Positions 21,631 to 32,132 of a stretch of DNA of 64,000 nucleotides are shown in pieces. The position numbers and the translations under genes were made by a program. Position 1 is the stretch's first letter, and the number at the start of each line of letters is the position of its first letter. Origin of the DNA: Arion vulgaris (lineage: Eukaryota > Mollusca > Gastropoda > Stylommatophora > Arionidae); NCBI GenBank assembly GCA_020796225.1, contig CM036765.1, positions 3,618,228-3,682,227 of the forward strand, read 5' to 3'. A model generated the notes under the pieces. The model was not told the DNA's origin. It searched no databases and saw nothing but the letters and a program-made list of their open reading frames with translations.

Positions 21631-21885
21631 TCTTCTTCTTCTTTCTCTCCTTCCAACACTTCATATCAACCACTTGTTAAATCACTCTTTGAGATTTGTA
21701 TATGATCTGAACCTAAGAGCGATTGTACGTTGTACCAGTTATGCGCCTACGAGTAGATCAGCACATCCGATTTCTACGAAGCTTTTTATTTAGTAGGGTA
21801 GCTTTCCTAGGCGCCTAATCACAGTCACCTCTTACTACATGCCTTGTAGGTTGCGCTGTTACTATTCTTTGCTCCCCATGTAACT
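21630..21885 (-). mobile_element. SINE D copy 8
   Basis: Full antisense copy from CTTCTTCTTCTTTCTC to ATTCTTTGCTCCCCATG. It forms a large inverted repeat with the next copy. Confidence 0.87.
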
Positions 21886-22062
21886 GATGCGCCTAGGAAG
21901 TTCCTAGTAAATAAAAAACGCCGCAGAAATTGAATGTGCTTGCCTACTTGTAGGCGCAAAATTGGCACAACGTACAAGAGCTCTTAGGCTCGGATCACAT
22001 ACAAATCACAAAGAGTGGTTAACAAGTGTCGATACTGAGCGTTCAGAGACGACCAAGAAGAA
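21886..22062 (+). mobile_element. SINE D copy 9
   Basis: A sense copy lacking its first third, from GCGCCTAGGAAGTTCCTAGT to GAGCGTTCAGAGACGACC and a decayed GAAGAA tail. The tail runs into the 13-bp array. Confidence 0.85.
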
Positions 22063-22071
22063 TACTTCTTT

Positions 22072-22235
22072 CAGCACATCAACATGAGACATCAACATGA
22101 GACATCAACATGAGACATCAACATGAGACATCAACATGAGACATCAACATGAGACATCAACATGAGACATCAACATGAGACATCAACATGAGACATCAAC
22201 ATGAGACATCAACATGAGACATCAACATGAGACAT
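22072..22235. repeat. 13-bp minisatellite, 12-13 copies
   Basis: Nearly exact repeats of ACATCAACATGAG, placed at the tail of SINE D copy 9. Confidence 0.95.
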
Positions 22236-22302
22236 TTTAGTAATTCATAAGATTTGTAGCATTCTCTGTCAAACTACATCTCCGTGGCTTCTAGAGGAAT
22301 TG

Positions 22303-22842
22303 TTAAACACAGAGAGGCTCACAAACACAGAGAGGCTCACAAACACAGAGAGGCTCACAAACACAGAGAGGCTCAGAGAGACTCACAAACACAGAGAGGC
22401 TCACAAACACAGAGAGGCTCACAAACACAGAGAGGCTCATAAACACAAAAGGCTCAGAGAGGCTCACAAACACAGAGAGCTCACAAACACAGAGAGGCTC
22501 ATAAACACAGAGAGCTCACAAACACAGATAGGCTCACAAACACAGAGAGGCTCACAAACACAGAGAGGCTCACAAACACAGAGAGACTCACAAACACAGA
22601 GAGGCTCACAAACACAGAGAGACTTACAAACACAGAGAGACTTACAAACACAGAGAGACTCACAAACACAGATAGGCTCACAAACACAGAGAGGCTCACA
22701 AACACAGAGAGGCTCACAAACACAGAGAGACTCACAAACACAGAGAGGCTCACAAACACAGAGAGACTTACAAACACAGAGAACTACAACACACAGAGGC
22801 TCATAAACACAGAGAACTCACAAACACAGAGAGGCTCACATA
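22303..22842. repeat. 18-bp minisatellite, about 29 copies
   Basis: The unit is ACACAGAGAGGCTCACAA with length variants. Open frames of 168 (plus) and 92 (minus) codons are low-complexity products of the repeat. Confidence 0.93.
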
Positions 22843-22879
22843 ATAAATGTACAAATTTATTTATTTATATAAACCAAAG

Positions 22880-23490
22880 AAATGGATTTTACATATATTA
22901 GAGGGACTGATATGTTATGATAAGATTACGAAGGAGGAACTCAGAGAAAGAGCTAAGCAGATACCAGTGGATAGAGAGAGTGATGAGGAAGACATGCTGG
23001 CGGTGGATAGGACACACGTTGAGAAGACCGACTTGAAGTATTGCAAGACAGACATTGTTTTGGAACCCGCAGAGAACAATGAGCAAGGGAAGGCCTAGAA
23101 ATACGTTAGAAAAGAAAATGGAAAAAGATTTTAAAAAGATGGTCAAGACGTGGACAGAATTGGAAGGGATGTATATTAAAAGATATGAAGACATGGACAG
23201 AATTGGAAGGGATGTATATTAAAAAGATATGCAAGACATGGACAGAATTGGAAGGGATGTATATTAAAAAGATAGTCAAGACATGGACAGAATTGGAAGG
23301 GATGTATATTAAAAAGATAGTCAAGACGTGGACAGAATTGGAAGGGATGTATATTAAAAAGATATGTAAGACATGGAAAGAATTGGAAGGGAATGGAGAA
23401 AAGTTAGAAGAAGTGCAAGACTGTGATCCGAATTGGAAGATGGATGAATATAAACGAAGAAGAAGAAGTAAAAGAGAAAGAAAGAAATAG
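22880..23490 (+). mobile_element. LINE A-type 3' end with in-frame tandem
   Basis: The reading YDKITKEELRERAKQIPVDR matches the C-terminal region of LINE A near 4,935-5,000. After a shift come RRWIGHT-like and NPQRTMSKGRPR segments and KKMEKDFKKMVKTWTELEGM. The last 15 residues are then amplified, followed by EYKRRRRSKRERKK and a stop. It starts about 40 bp after the 18-bp array. Confidence 0.8.
23140..23405. repeat. 45-bp in-frame array in LINE 3' end
   Basis: Six copies of AAGACATGGACAGAATTGGA, AGGGATGTATATTAAAAAGA and TATGC or TAGTC. The period is three times 15, so the LINE frame stays open through KTWTELEGMYIKKI(C/V) repeats (one copy has lost a base). Confidence 0.92.
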
Positions 23491-23804
23491 TAAAACATGG
23501 CATTTGATAGTTCTGTTCTGCTGTTCACTTTATTCGGTCTGATATTCTTGACAAGAGATGCCTTCTACACGTGAGGTGACAGGCATGTCAATCATTGGTA
23601 AAAAAGAAGGAAAAACAAATCTGATTTTTCACTCCGACATCTGTCAGAAGAAACGGAACATATATAGAACATTGAGTGATTCATTAAAGAGATCGATAAA
23701 GTAACAGCTTACTGTGGGCTAGATTCTACAGATTCCATGTTGACAAATAGTTTATGAATCACGAGCTGCCTATTCAAAGTTATAAGATCAACATCAGTAT
23801 GAAA

Positions 23805-23935
23805 CATGATATTGTTATGTCAGTGACTTTGTGAATGTCATCAACATATGACATGATTTCAGTGACTTTGATAATGTCATCAACATATGACATGATGTTG
23901 TCAGTTTCTTTGAGAAGGACATCAATATGTTATTA
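23805..23935. repeat. Degenerate 50-bp repeat, 2-3 copies
   Basis: Copies share GTCAGTGACTTTG and ATGTCATCAACATATGACAT, with decay in the third. Nothing else is recognised from 23,500 to 23,965. Confidence 0.75.
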
Positions 23936-23967
23936 CGTATGATGTTGTTATTTCCTAGTCCTCCAGG

Positions 23968-24245
23968 TTGGGGGTTGTACGTTGGGCTAACTACTCGGAC
24001 TATGGGGGTAAGTTGATTAGTCTGCGCATTGAGTTCCGAGGAAAGAGTGTTCAAATTCGGACAGCGCCGTTCTGTTCACAATTGCATTTTTTCCTAAGGG
24101 CCTCTAAGGTTATTGCAGCAGCTACGGAATTCGTGCTTTATACAATACTCTTGGTAAGTGGCGTGACATTTCAACGGAGAGGGATCGAGCCTTATGGAGT
24201 ACAATCCAGGCCAATGAAGTCAATCCTTCGGCTTTAGACCAATTC
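23968..24245 (+). mobile_element. SINE B copy 4
   Basis: Sense copy. The head is degenerate (AGTGTTCAAATTCGGACAGC as B box), followed by CGCCGTTCTGTTCAC, CATTTTTTCCTAAGGG, GCTACGGAATTCGTGC, and the end TGAAGTCAATCCTTCGGCTT. It is followed within 20 bp by the 32-bp array. Confidence 0.8.
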
Positions 24246-24257
24246 TTCTACTCTTTG

Positions 24258-24565
24258 TCGTCACACTGCTCCGTGTTGTTGCCCAGTGTCGTCACACTGC
24301 TACCGTGTTGTTGCCCAGTGTCGTCACACTGCTACCGTGTTGTTGCCCAGTGTCGTCACACTGCTACCGTGTTGTTGCCCAGTCTCGTCACACTGCTACC
24401 GGGTGTTGTACTGCCTGCAGTGTCGTCACAGCTGCTGCCGGGTTGCTACCTGTTGTTCAGTGTCGTCACACTGCTGCCGGGTTGTTGCCCAGTGTTGTCA
24501 CACTGCTACCGGGTTGTTGCACCAGTGTTGTCCAGTGTCACTGCACCAGGTTGTTGCCCAGTGTC
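24258..24565. repeat. 32-bp minisatellite, about 9 copies
   Basis: The unit is CACTGCTACCGTGTTGTTGC followed by CCAGTGTCGTCA. It lies between the SINE B end and a LINE H fragment. All plus-strand frames here are repeat products. Confidence 0.92.
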
Positions 24566-24599
24566 GTGGTTTTCTTTTGTCTTGCGCTGTTCTGGTGGA

Positions 24600-24845
24600 T
24601 TGCGTAATTGTTATAGTTGCTCTTTGACAGAATTCTGCTATGCCATCTAATCATCTTTTTCGTGGTCTTCCTCTCACATACTTTTCTAATGTTCTGTTGT
24701 AAAAGACTCGTGGATAAAAGATGCATTCTTATTAAGTGGCCAAACCATTTCATTCTTTTGTTTCTCATCGTAATTCAAGCAAAGTTGTACCATCTTTCTT
24801 TCTTATAATGTTATTGGTGACTGTCTTTTCTCCAACATCAGCATA
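24600..24845 (-). mobile_element. LINE H fragment (3' coding end)
   Basis: The minus strand reads MRNKRMKWFGHLIRMHLL and SLLQQNIRKVCERKTTKKMI, the K/R-R-WFGH segment typical of LINE C-termini. Its high-coordinate part (reverse of AAGAAAGAAAGATGGTAC) is the same sequence, inverted, as the adjacent 67-bp array unit. Confidence 0.72.
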
Positions 24846-25372
24846 AGAAAGAAAGATGACACAGAACCTTGCTTAAATTACATTGAGAAACAAAGTCACC
24901 AACATCAACATAAGAAAGAAAGTTGGCACAGAACCTTGCTTAAATTACATTGAGAAACAAAGTCACCAACATCAACATAAGAAAGAAAGTTGGTACAGAA
25001 CCTTGCTTGAATTACACTGAGAAACAAAGTCACCAACATCAGCATAAGAAAGAAAGTTGGCACAGAACCTTGCTTGAATTACACTGAGAAACAAAGTCAT
25101 CAACATCAGCATAAGAAAGAAAGTTGGAACAGAACCTTACTTGAATTACTTTGAGAAACAAAGTCACCAACATCAGCATAAGAAAGAAAGTTGGAACAGA
25201 ACCTTGCTTGAATTACATTGAGAAACAAAGTCATCAACATCAGCATAAGAAAGAAAGTTGGCACAGAACCTTATTTGAATTACATTGAGAAACAAAGTCA
25301 TCAACATCAGCATAAGAAAGAAAGTTGGAACAGAACCTTACTTGAATTACATTGAGAAACAAAGAATGAATT
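24838..25372. repeat. 67-bp array derived from LINE H, 8 copies
   Basis: The unit is AACATCAGCATAAGAAAGAA, AGTTGGCACAGAACCTTGCT, TGAATTACATTGAGAAACAA and AGTCACC. It matches LINE H single copies at 19.1 kb (same strand) and 24.8 kb (opposite strand). Confidence 0.93.
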
Positions 25373-25499
25373 TCGCCATAAATATATAAAAAGATTGTAA
25401 GTTAATAAACTAAACAAATTCAAGAATTAAAGCGCATGATAACAAAAGGAACGCCATAATCAGACTGAAACGAAGTTTGAGGACAGAGCTGCTGACTAT

Positions 25500-25900
25500 A
25501 ATCATCATCATCAGGTGAGTATCCTTTATAGACGTCGCTTTCTTTGCAGCACATCTGAACGTCACTCTCTAGTCAGTCCACCCACTTCGTCGATGGTCAT
25601 ATTCATGGTTTCTTTAATATCCTGTAGGTATCTTCTTCTTGGTCTGCCTCTGCCTCTGCGTCCTGGGACCCTGCCCTCCACAATTGTCCTCTCCAGGCCA
25701 TCGTGACGCTTAATATGACCAAAGTATCTCATTCTATCCTAGACAGACATCTCTCAAGGCCATCGTGACGCTTAATATGACCAAAGTATCTCATTCTATC
25801 CTAGACAGACATCTCTCAAGGCCATCGTGACGCTTAATATGACCAAAGTATCTCATTCTATCCTAGACAGACATCTCTCAAGGCCATCGTGACGCTGATG
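25500..25900 (-). mobile_element. LINE C-type 3' end 2
   Basis: ATCATCATCATCAGGTGAGT, TCGATGGTCATATTCATGGT, TCTTCTTGGTCTGCCTCTGC and AGGCCATCGTGACGCTTAAT match the 3' end of LINE C (12,575-12,760) and the copy at 56.9 kb. The (ATC)n side is the 3' tail; the copy is strongly 5'-truncated. Confidence 0.82.
25690..25897. repeat. 62-bp array inside LINE C-type end, 3 copies
   Basis: CATCTCTCAAGGCCATCGTG, ACGCTTAATATGACCAAAGT and ATCTCATTCTATCCTAGACAGA are repeated. The first unit is the normal LINE sequence. Confidence 0.93.
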
Positions 25901-26044
25901 GTTTTCATTTATGCCACAACAGAAACATTCATGGCCTTACAATGAATTGACCGAGTCTCTCCATGGAGCCACGCTCTAATCCATTCGGCCAGTGATAAAG
26001 TAACAGCAATAAATGACTATAGATGACTTTAATTAGTCACACAA

Positions 26045-26815
26045 AGATAAGGTGAATGCACGAGTCACTGACCATAAGACTGAAGTGGTGAAGTGCTCCG
26101 AGTCACTGACCTAAGACTGAAAGTGGTGAAGTGCTACCGAGTCACTGACCATAAGACTGAAAGTGGTGAAGTGCTACCGGAGTCACTGACCATAAGACTG
26201 AAAGTGGTGAAGTGCTACCGGAGTCACTGACCATAAGACTGAAAGTGGTGAAGTGCTACCGGAGTCACTGACCATAAGACTGAAAGTGGTGAAGTGCTAC
26301 CGGAGTCACTGACCATAAGACTGAATAGTGAAGTGCTACCAGAGTCACTGACCATAAGACTGAAGTAGTAAGGCTACCAGAGTCACTGACCATAAGACTG
26401 AAAGTGGTGAAGTCTACCAGAGTCACTGACCATAAGACTGAAAGTGGTGAAGTGCTACGGGAGTCACTGACCATAGACTGAAAGTGGTGAAGTGCTACGG
26501 TCACTGACCATAAGACTGAAAGTGGTGAAGTGCTACCGAGACATGACCATAAGACTGAAAGTGGTGAAGTGCTACCGGAATCACTGACCAAAGACTGAAG
26601 TGTGAAGTCACGAGTCACTGACCATAAGACTGAAAGTGGTGAAGGCTCGAGTCACTGCCAAAGACTGAAAGTGGTAAGGCACAGTCACTGACCAAGACTG
26701 AAAGTGGTGAAGTCTACGGAGTCACTGACCATAAGACTGTAATTGGTCGCTAGAGTCAGGACCATAAGACTGGAAGTGGTAAAGTACTACCAGAGTCACT
26801 GACCATAAGACTAGA
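26045..26815. repeat. 41-bp minisatellite, about 19 copies, indel-rich
   Basis: The unit is GAGTCACTGACCATAAGACT, GAAAGTGGTGAAGTGCTACC and G. Many copies lack one to three bases at scattered positions, especially 26,320-26,720. Confidence 0.92.
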
Positions 26816-26911
26816 AGTGGAAAAGGCCAAAAGAAGCTGCTTTCATGAAGATGGAAGTTCTGAATGCCACAGCGAAAACCAGAATTATGGACACCAGAGG
26901 TTGAATGAAAA

Positions 26912-27170
26912 CATGCACCCGTGTGTTGCCGGGGCCCTGAAGATGAACAAGGACTAGTAACACTGCGACATACAAGGCATGTCGTAAGAGGCGGATGAGG
27001 TAGGAGCCTAGGGAAGCTTCCCTAGTAAATAAAAAACGTCGCAGAAATCGAATGTGCTGGCTTAGTTGTAGGCGCATACCTGGCACAAAGTACAATTGCT
27101 CTTAGGCGCGGATCATATACAATCGTAAAGATTGGTTAACAAGTGGTCGATATGGAGCGTACAACGAAGA
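26912..27170 (+). mobile_element. SINE D copy 10
   Basis: Full sense copy from CCCGTGTGTTGCCGGGGCCC to TATGGAGCGTACAACGAAGA, the clearest 5' end of the family. It lies between two minisatellites. Confidence 0.88.
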
Positions 27171-27174
27171 ATAA

Positions 27175-27680
27175 GTAAAGAAAATGTATAAGACTTCAAT
27201 ATGACATGAAGAAGTGCAATAGAAAAAAATATGACATAGAGAAGTGAGTAACAAATAGACATGAGGAAGATGCAATAGAAACAAAATATGACATGAGAAG
27301 TGAGTAGACACAATGACATGAAGAGAAGTGCAATAGAAAAATCAAAATATGACATAGAGAAGTGTAGTAGACACAATAGACATGAAGAAGTGCAATAGAA
27401 ACAAAAATGACATGTAGAAGTGTAGAATGACAAATATCGACATGAAGAAGTGCATATCATAAACAAAATATGACATAAGAAGTGTAGTAGATCACAATAC
27501 GACATGAGGAAGTGCAATATAGAAACAAAATATGACATAGAAATGTATAGTGACATGAAATGCGACATGAGAAGTGCAATAGAAACAAAAATATGACATA
27601 GAGAAGTGTAGCTAGACACAACATACGACATGAGGAAGTGCAATAGAAACAAAATATAGACATAGAGAAAGTGTAGTAGA
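27175..27680. repeat. About 60-bp minisatellite at SINE D tail, 8 copies
   Basis: Units share ATGACATGAAGAAGTGCAAT, AGAAACAAAATATGACATAG and AGAAGTGTAGTAGACACAA. Alternate halves are themselves related, suggesting a 30-bp ancestral unit. Indels are frequent. Confidence 0.9.
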
Positions 27681-27684
27681 CATG

Positions 27685-28000
27685 TAGAACATTACGAGTG
27701 CAGTGAGGAAGAGCATTAGACACAAAACGAAAATACATAAAACCACAACCGGAACACAATACAGAAGATGTCCAAGGACAGAGAAGAATGTAGTTTATTT
27801 GTTACTACCCTAAGCGCTAAGAGCATCACAGGCTAGAGTGGGGGACGAGGATAGAAAGAGCGATAGACAGATGAGAGAGAGGAAGAGAGGGGGAGAGATG
27901 ATCGCCTTCTCCAGCGGAAATCGTGGAAGATGGTGATGCTTTTTGTCGAGGACCCATACCCAGAGGGAGCTGAATATATATTTGTTTCTTCTATATTATT
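27685..28000 (+). mobile_element. LINE I 3' end remnant 1
   Basis: ACACAATACAGAAGATGTCC, AGGACAGAGAAGAATG and GCGCTAAGAGCATCACA match 61,425-61,510. The function is unreadable; it looks like the last part of a LINE plus untranslated sequence. Confidence 0.55.
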
Positions 28001-28002
28001 TT

Positions 28003-28200
28003 CAAAGTGAAATGTCTACTCAGAATGTTGGGAGTATCATGAAGAGACCGGTTTAGAAATGTTTACTCAGAATGTTGGGAGTATCATGAAGAGACGGTTT
28101 GAAATGTCTACTCAGAATGTTGGGAGTATCATGAAGAGACCGGTTTAGAAATGTCTACTCAGAATGTTGGGAGTATCATGAAGAGACAGGTTTAGAAATG
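28003..28200. repeat. 47-bp array derived from LINE F, 4 copies
   Basis: The unit is GTCTACTCAGAATGTTGGGA, GTATCATGAAGAGACCGGTT and TAGAAAT. It matches the reverse of LINE F at about 10,230-10,290 and leads straight into a LINE F fragment. Confidence 0.9.
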
Positions 28201-28420
28201 AGGTATCAGGAAAACAGTTGTACAACATCAGACTGAATTTCATCAGAAACCACAAATTAAATGGTTCGGACATAAGCAGATTAGTAAAGACATGTTCATC
28301 AAAGAGCAATCATGCGATACAGTGGATGCAAAGCAAAAGACCGTCAACGAAAAAGGTAGACCTCAGAAATAACAGAGGATACGAAAATCACTGTTTATGA
28401 AACGCGCACGGAAGCCAGTT
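28190..28420 (+). mobile_element. LINE F fragment 4
   Basis: The plus strand reads a LINE C-terminus: a KWFG-like segment near 28,260, SKSNHAIQWMQSKRPSTKK and VDLRNNRGYENHCL. The last peptide corresponds to the frame at 8,652-8,849. Confidence 0.68.
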
Positions 28421-28421
28421 C

Positions 28422-28673
28422 TACAGGGTGTTCAACTGAAAAAGAGCCTGTGAATGGAGCTAATCTGGCATATATGTATGGAAGTGAAAATGTTCAGTTA
28501 TGACGTAGTATAGGTCAAGGTTGTGTGATGGTGTGTATGTAGGCGAAGGGCGATGAACAAATTTGACGTAGGACGGCTAGTCAGAACCGGTTTAAATAGT
28601 AAATAAACACAACTCAATGTACCTGGCAACTTTCGAATGTGTCAATGGGCTGAATTATCTTGAACACCCTGTA
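28422..28673. mobile_element. Short TIR element (MITE) copy 1
   Basis: CAGGGTGTTCAA at 28,424 and its complement TTGAACACCCTG ending at 28,671 form terminal inverted repeats flanked by TA. The interior (AATCTGGCATATATGTATG, GTTCAGTTATGACGTAGTAT, AACCGGTTTAAATAGTA) matches the copy at 32.1 kb. TA flanks suggest mobilisation by a Tc1/mariner-type transposase. Confidence 0.85.
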
Positions 28674-28674
28674 G

Positions 28675-29335
28675 AAATCTCTTCTTACCATGACGCTGTG
28701 AGACAAAAAACAGGATTAGAGAATAGAAAAGAAAAAGACAAGATTTCAACTTGCATCCATTTGCAGCATCACAATAATAAATTTATTAGATTTTTAAGAC
28801 AAATTTTCAAAGAACATCATATTGTTATTTGTTTTGAACGGAATCAACCCTAGTTTACACATTTATTCAGTCCCTGTTACTACCCTGTCTGCTTAAACTC
28901 TCCATAGCATACGTCATAGTTCTGGAAACTCTCACAGCTCTATTATGGAATAAATTTATAATTTCACCGATTCTGAAATCGGTCGCAAGATAGTTGAAAG
29001 ATTAGTGTACATTGGAAACCAATGTTATTTACGTATCATTGTCATGACAACACGACGAGTCCACTTGGTGCACAGGATCCACTGATTTTAGTCACGTGAG
29101 AATACATTCGATGTTCCCATTAACGCCATGTTTTAAGAAAAGTCTAGCGCTGGGAGTAATCTCCCTTGGGTAGGGAGAGCTTAGGTTTTTAGTACATTAG
29201 GTGCGTCAGGTTCTGGTAGTGGACCATCCGACTGTTTATATAAATATATCTATGTTTATATGTTTATGTGTGCTTATGTTTGTATGTATGTTTTTTAGTG
29301 TGTGTGCGTGTGAGTTTATATGTACATTTACGTAT
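28675..29335. other. No recognisable feature
   Basis: AT-rich sequence with a 78-codon frame at 28,617-28,853 that starts inside the TIR element and has no motif. A TATGTTTATGTG-rich stretch lies at 29,240-29,340. Confidence 0.4.
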
Positions 29336-29337
29336 GT

Positions 29338-29790
29338 ATAAGTCTCTGTGGCGTAGAGATTACGTTCTCGCTTCTCGTTTCAAAGTCACTCGGTTCGCTT
29401 CCTCGTGGAGGTATGGAGATGTAATTCCAGACATCTATAAAAGTGTATGTGAGATCGAGTTCTTAGTCCTATCGAAGAGGGACGATAAAACGTAGGTTCC
29501 ATTTTCAAGGTTTTCACGTAAAAGAACCCCTGGCACCTCAAAATCGAGAAGAGCAGGCTGGAAAACCGCTGCCCGGGCAAAATTCATTAGAGGAATTTAA
29601 AATATTATAAAAAACATTGCCACAAATTATTGTCACCATCTTCTAAATTACATCAGGTAATTTTGCCAGTGCTACGGAGTTCGTGCACTGCCGCCGAGAT
29701 CTATTTATACAAGAAAGACATCGGAGCACACATGGTTACTCACCGAAGTGTAATGATGATAGTCCTATCAATCAATCAATGTATATGTGT
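29338..29790 (+). mobile_element. SINE A copy 3, reference copy
   Basis: The best complete copy without internal expansion. The head is TCTCTGTGGCGTAGAGATTA (A-box-like) with CACTCGGTTCGCTTCC (B-box-like) about 35 bp on. The body has GAGATCGAGTTCTTAGTCC, TATCGAAGAGGGACGATAAA, AAAGAACCCCTGGCACC, GAGAAGAGCAGGCTGG, AAATTACATCAGG and GAGTTCGTGCACTGCC. The tail is CCTATCAATCAATCAATG. Length is about 450 bp. Confidence 0.85.
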
Positions 29791-29849
29791 GGTTTTATTT
29801 ATGATTTCATGTATGGGTACAATTATATATGTAAGTGTGTTGATGAGTT

Positions 29850-31115
29850 TGTATGTGACGTTTAAATACAAGGAATGAGATAAGTGTGACGCTAAATACA
29901 GGAATGAGAGATAGAAGTGACGTCTAAATCAGAAAAGAGAATGAGAGATAGAAGTGTGACGTCTAAATACAGGAAAGAGAATAGAGATAAAGTGTGAGTT
30001 TAAATACAAGGAATGAGAGATGAAGTGTGACGTTTAAATACAAGGAATGAGAGATAGAAGTGAGTCTAAATACAGGAATGAGAGATAGAAGTGTGACGTC
30101 TAAATACAGGGAATGAGAGATAGAAGTGTGACTCTAAATACAAGAATGGAGATAGAATGTGACGTCTAAATCAGAGAAAGAGAAGAGAGATAGAAGTGTG
30201 ACGCTAAATACAGAGAAAGAATGAGAGATAGAAGTGGACGTTTAAATACAAGGAATGAGAGATAGAAGTGGACATACAGAATGAGATAGAAGTGAGTCTA
30301 AATCAGAATGAGAGATGAATGTGAGTCTAAATCAGAGAATGGAGAGATGTAAGTAACAGGGAATGAGAGATAAAGTGAGCAAATACAGAGAAGAGATAGA
30401 GATAGAAGTGTGACGTCTAAATAGAGAAAAGAATGAGAGATGAAGTGGAGTTAAATCAGAGAAGGAATGAGAGTGAAGTGTAGCTAAATCAGAGAAGAGA
30501 ATGAAGATAAGTGCCATTTAAATTTCATCAAGTAATTTGAGAGTGTGGAGTTCAGGAGCGCATAGAGATTATTTATACAAGAGAAGAATGGAGATAGGTT
30601 ACTCAAAACGAATGAATGGATAGAGTGGTCCCAAATACGAATAGATGTAAGTGTGGTTTTAAGTAGGATGGATGAAGTGTGACGTTAATAAGGGAATGAT
30701 GAGTGAATGTGACGTTTAAATACAGGGAATGAGAGATAAAGTGTGACGTCTAAATACAGGGAATGAGAGATAGAAGTGTGACGTCTAAATACAGGGAATG
30801 AGAGATAAAAGTGTGACGTCTAAATACAGGGAATGAGAGATAAAAGTGTGACGTCTAAATACAGGGAATGAGAGATAGAAGTGTGACGTCTAAATACAGG
30901 GAATGAGAGATAGAAGTGTGACGTCTAAATACAGGGAATGAGAGATAGAAGTGTGACGTCTAAATACAGGGAATGAGAGATAGAAGTTTGACGTCTAAAT
31001 ACAGGGAATGAGAGATAGAAGTGTGACGTCTAAATACAGAGAAAGAGAATGAGAGATAGAAGTGTGACGTTAAATACAGGAATGAGAGATAGAAGGTGAC
31101 GTCTAAATACGGAAT
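29850..31115. repeat. 35-bp minisatellite with embedded SINE A tail
   Basis: The clean unit (30,720-31,030) is GTGACGTCTAAATACAGGGA plus ATGAGAGATAGAAGT. Between 29,900 and 30,520 and again after 30,660 most copies have lost bases. At 30,518-30,690 the array is interrupted by a decayed second copy of the SINE A tail region. Confidence 0.9.
30518..30690 (+). mobile_element. Duplicated SINE A tail inside the 35-bp array
   Basis: TTTCATCAAGTAATTT, GTGTGGAGTTC, AGAGATTATTTATACAAGAG, GGTTACTCA and GTGTGGTTTTA follow the order of 29,640-29,800 with many small deletions. So the array plus SINE tail was duplicated as a larger block. Confidence 0.78.
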
Positions 31116-31117
31116 GA

Positions 31118-31292
31118 GAGATAGAAGAAGACAAATGGATACAATTCAGGACGGTTCTAAATCGTGGTTCAACAATAGTTCTGTGACGAAGTTGATGGAT
31201 TGTACCAGATAAAGACCGATGTGGAGAGACATAATCACCAACGCCAACCGGCATAGCACTTGATTGATTGATTGATTGATTGATTGATGTGC
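31118..31292 (+). mobile_element. LINE B (RTE-like) 3' end, very short
   Basis: ATACAATTCAGGACGGTTCT, ATGTGGAGAGACATAATCAC, CAACCGGCATAGCACTTGAT followed by (TTGA)n match 11,200-11,355. The tail is seven TTGA units. It links the 35-bp and 26-bp arrays. Confidence 0.8.
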
Positions 31293-31324
31293 GGTCTGCG
31301 TGTTTATGTTTAGTTTTATTTGTG

Positions 31325-32108
31325 TATGAGTGTGATTACTTGCATGATTGTATGAGTGTGATTACTTGCATGATTGTATGAGTGTGATTACTTGCATAAT
31401 TGTATGAGTGTGATTACTTGTTTGATTGTATGAGTGTGATTACTTGCATGATTGTATGAGTGTGATTACTTGCTTGATTGTATTAGTGTGATTACTAGCT
31501 TGATTGTATGAGTGTGATTACTTGCATGATTGTATGAGTGTGATTACTTGCTTGATTGTATGAGTGTGATTACTTGCATGATTGTATGAGTGTGATTACT
31601 TGCATGATTGTATGAGTGTGATTACTTGCATAATTGTATGAGTGTGATTACTTGTTTGATTGTATGAGTGTGATTACTTGCATGATTGTATGAGTGTGAT
31701 TACTTGCTTGATTGTATGAGTGTGATTACTAGCTTGATTGTATGAGTGTGATTACTTGCATGATTGTATGAGTGTGATTGCTTGCATGATTGTATGAGTG
31801 TGATTACTAGCTTGATTGTATGAGTGTGATTACTTACATGATTGTATGAGTGTGATTACTTACATGATTGTATGAGTGTGATTACTTGCATGATTGTATG
31901 AGTGTGATTACTTGCATGATTGTATGAGTGTGATTACTAGCTTGATTGTATGAGTGTGATTACTTACATGATTGTATGAGTGTGATTACTTACATGATTG
32001 TATGAGTGTGATTACTAGCTTGATTGTATGAGTGTGATTACTTGCTTGATTGTATGAGTGTGATTACTTACATGATTGTATGAGTGTGATTACTTGCTTG
32101 ATATTTTC
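31325..32108. repeat. 26-bp minisatellite, about 30 copies
   Basis: The unit is TGATTGTATGAGTGTGATTA plus CTTGCA, with CTTGCT, CTTACA and CTAGCT variants arranged in recurring order. It begins near the (TTGA)n tail of a LINE B end, and its TGATTG core may have come from that tail. Confidence 0.93.
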
Positions 32109-32132
32109 TCCTTTTTTCGGCATGCCTTCTTC

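Noticed and set aside
22300..22806. 168-codon Gln/Thr-rich frame and its minus-strand shadow
   Set aside because: 18-bp minisatellite translation; low complexity only.
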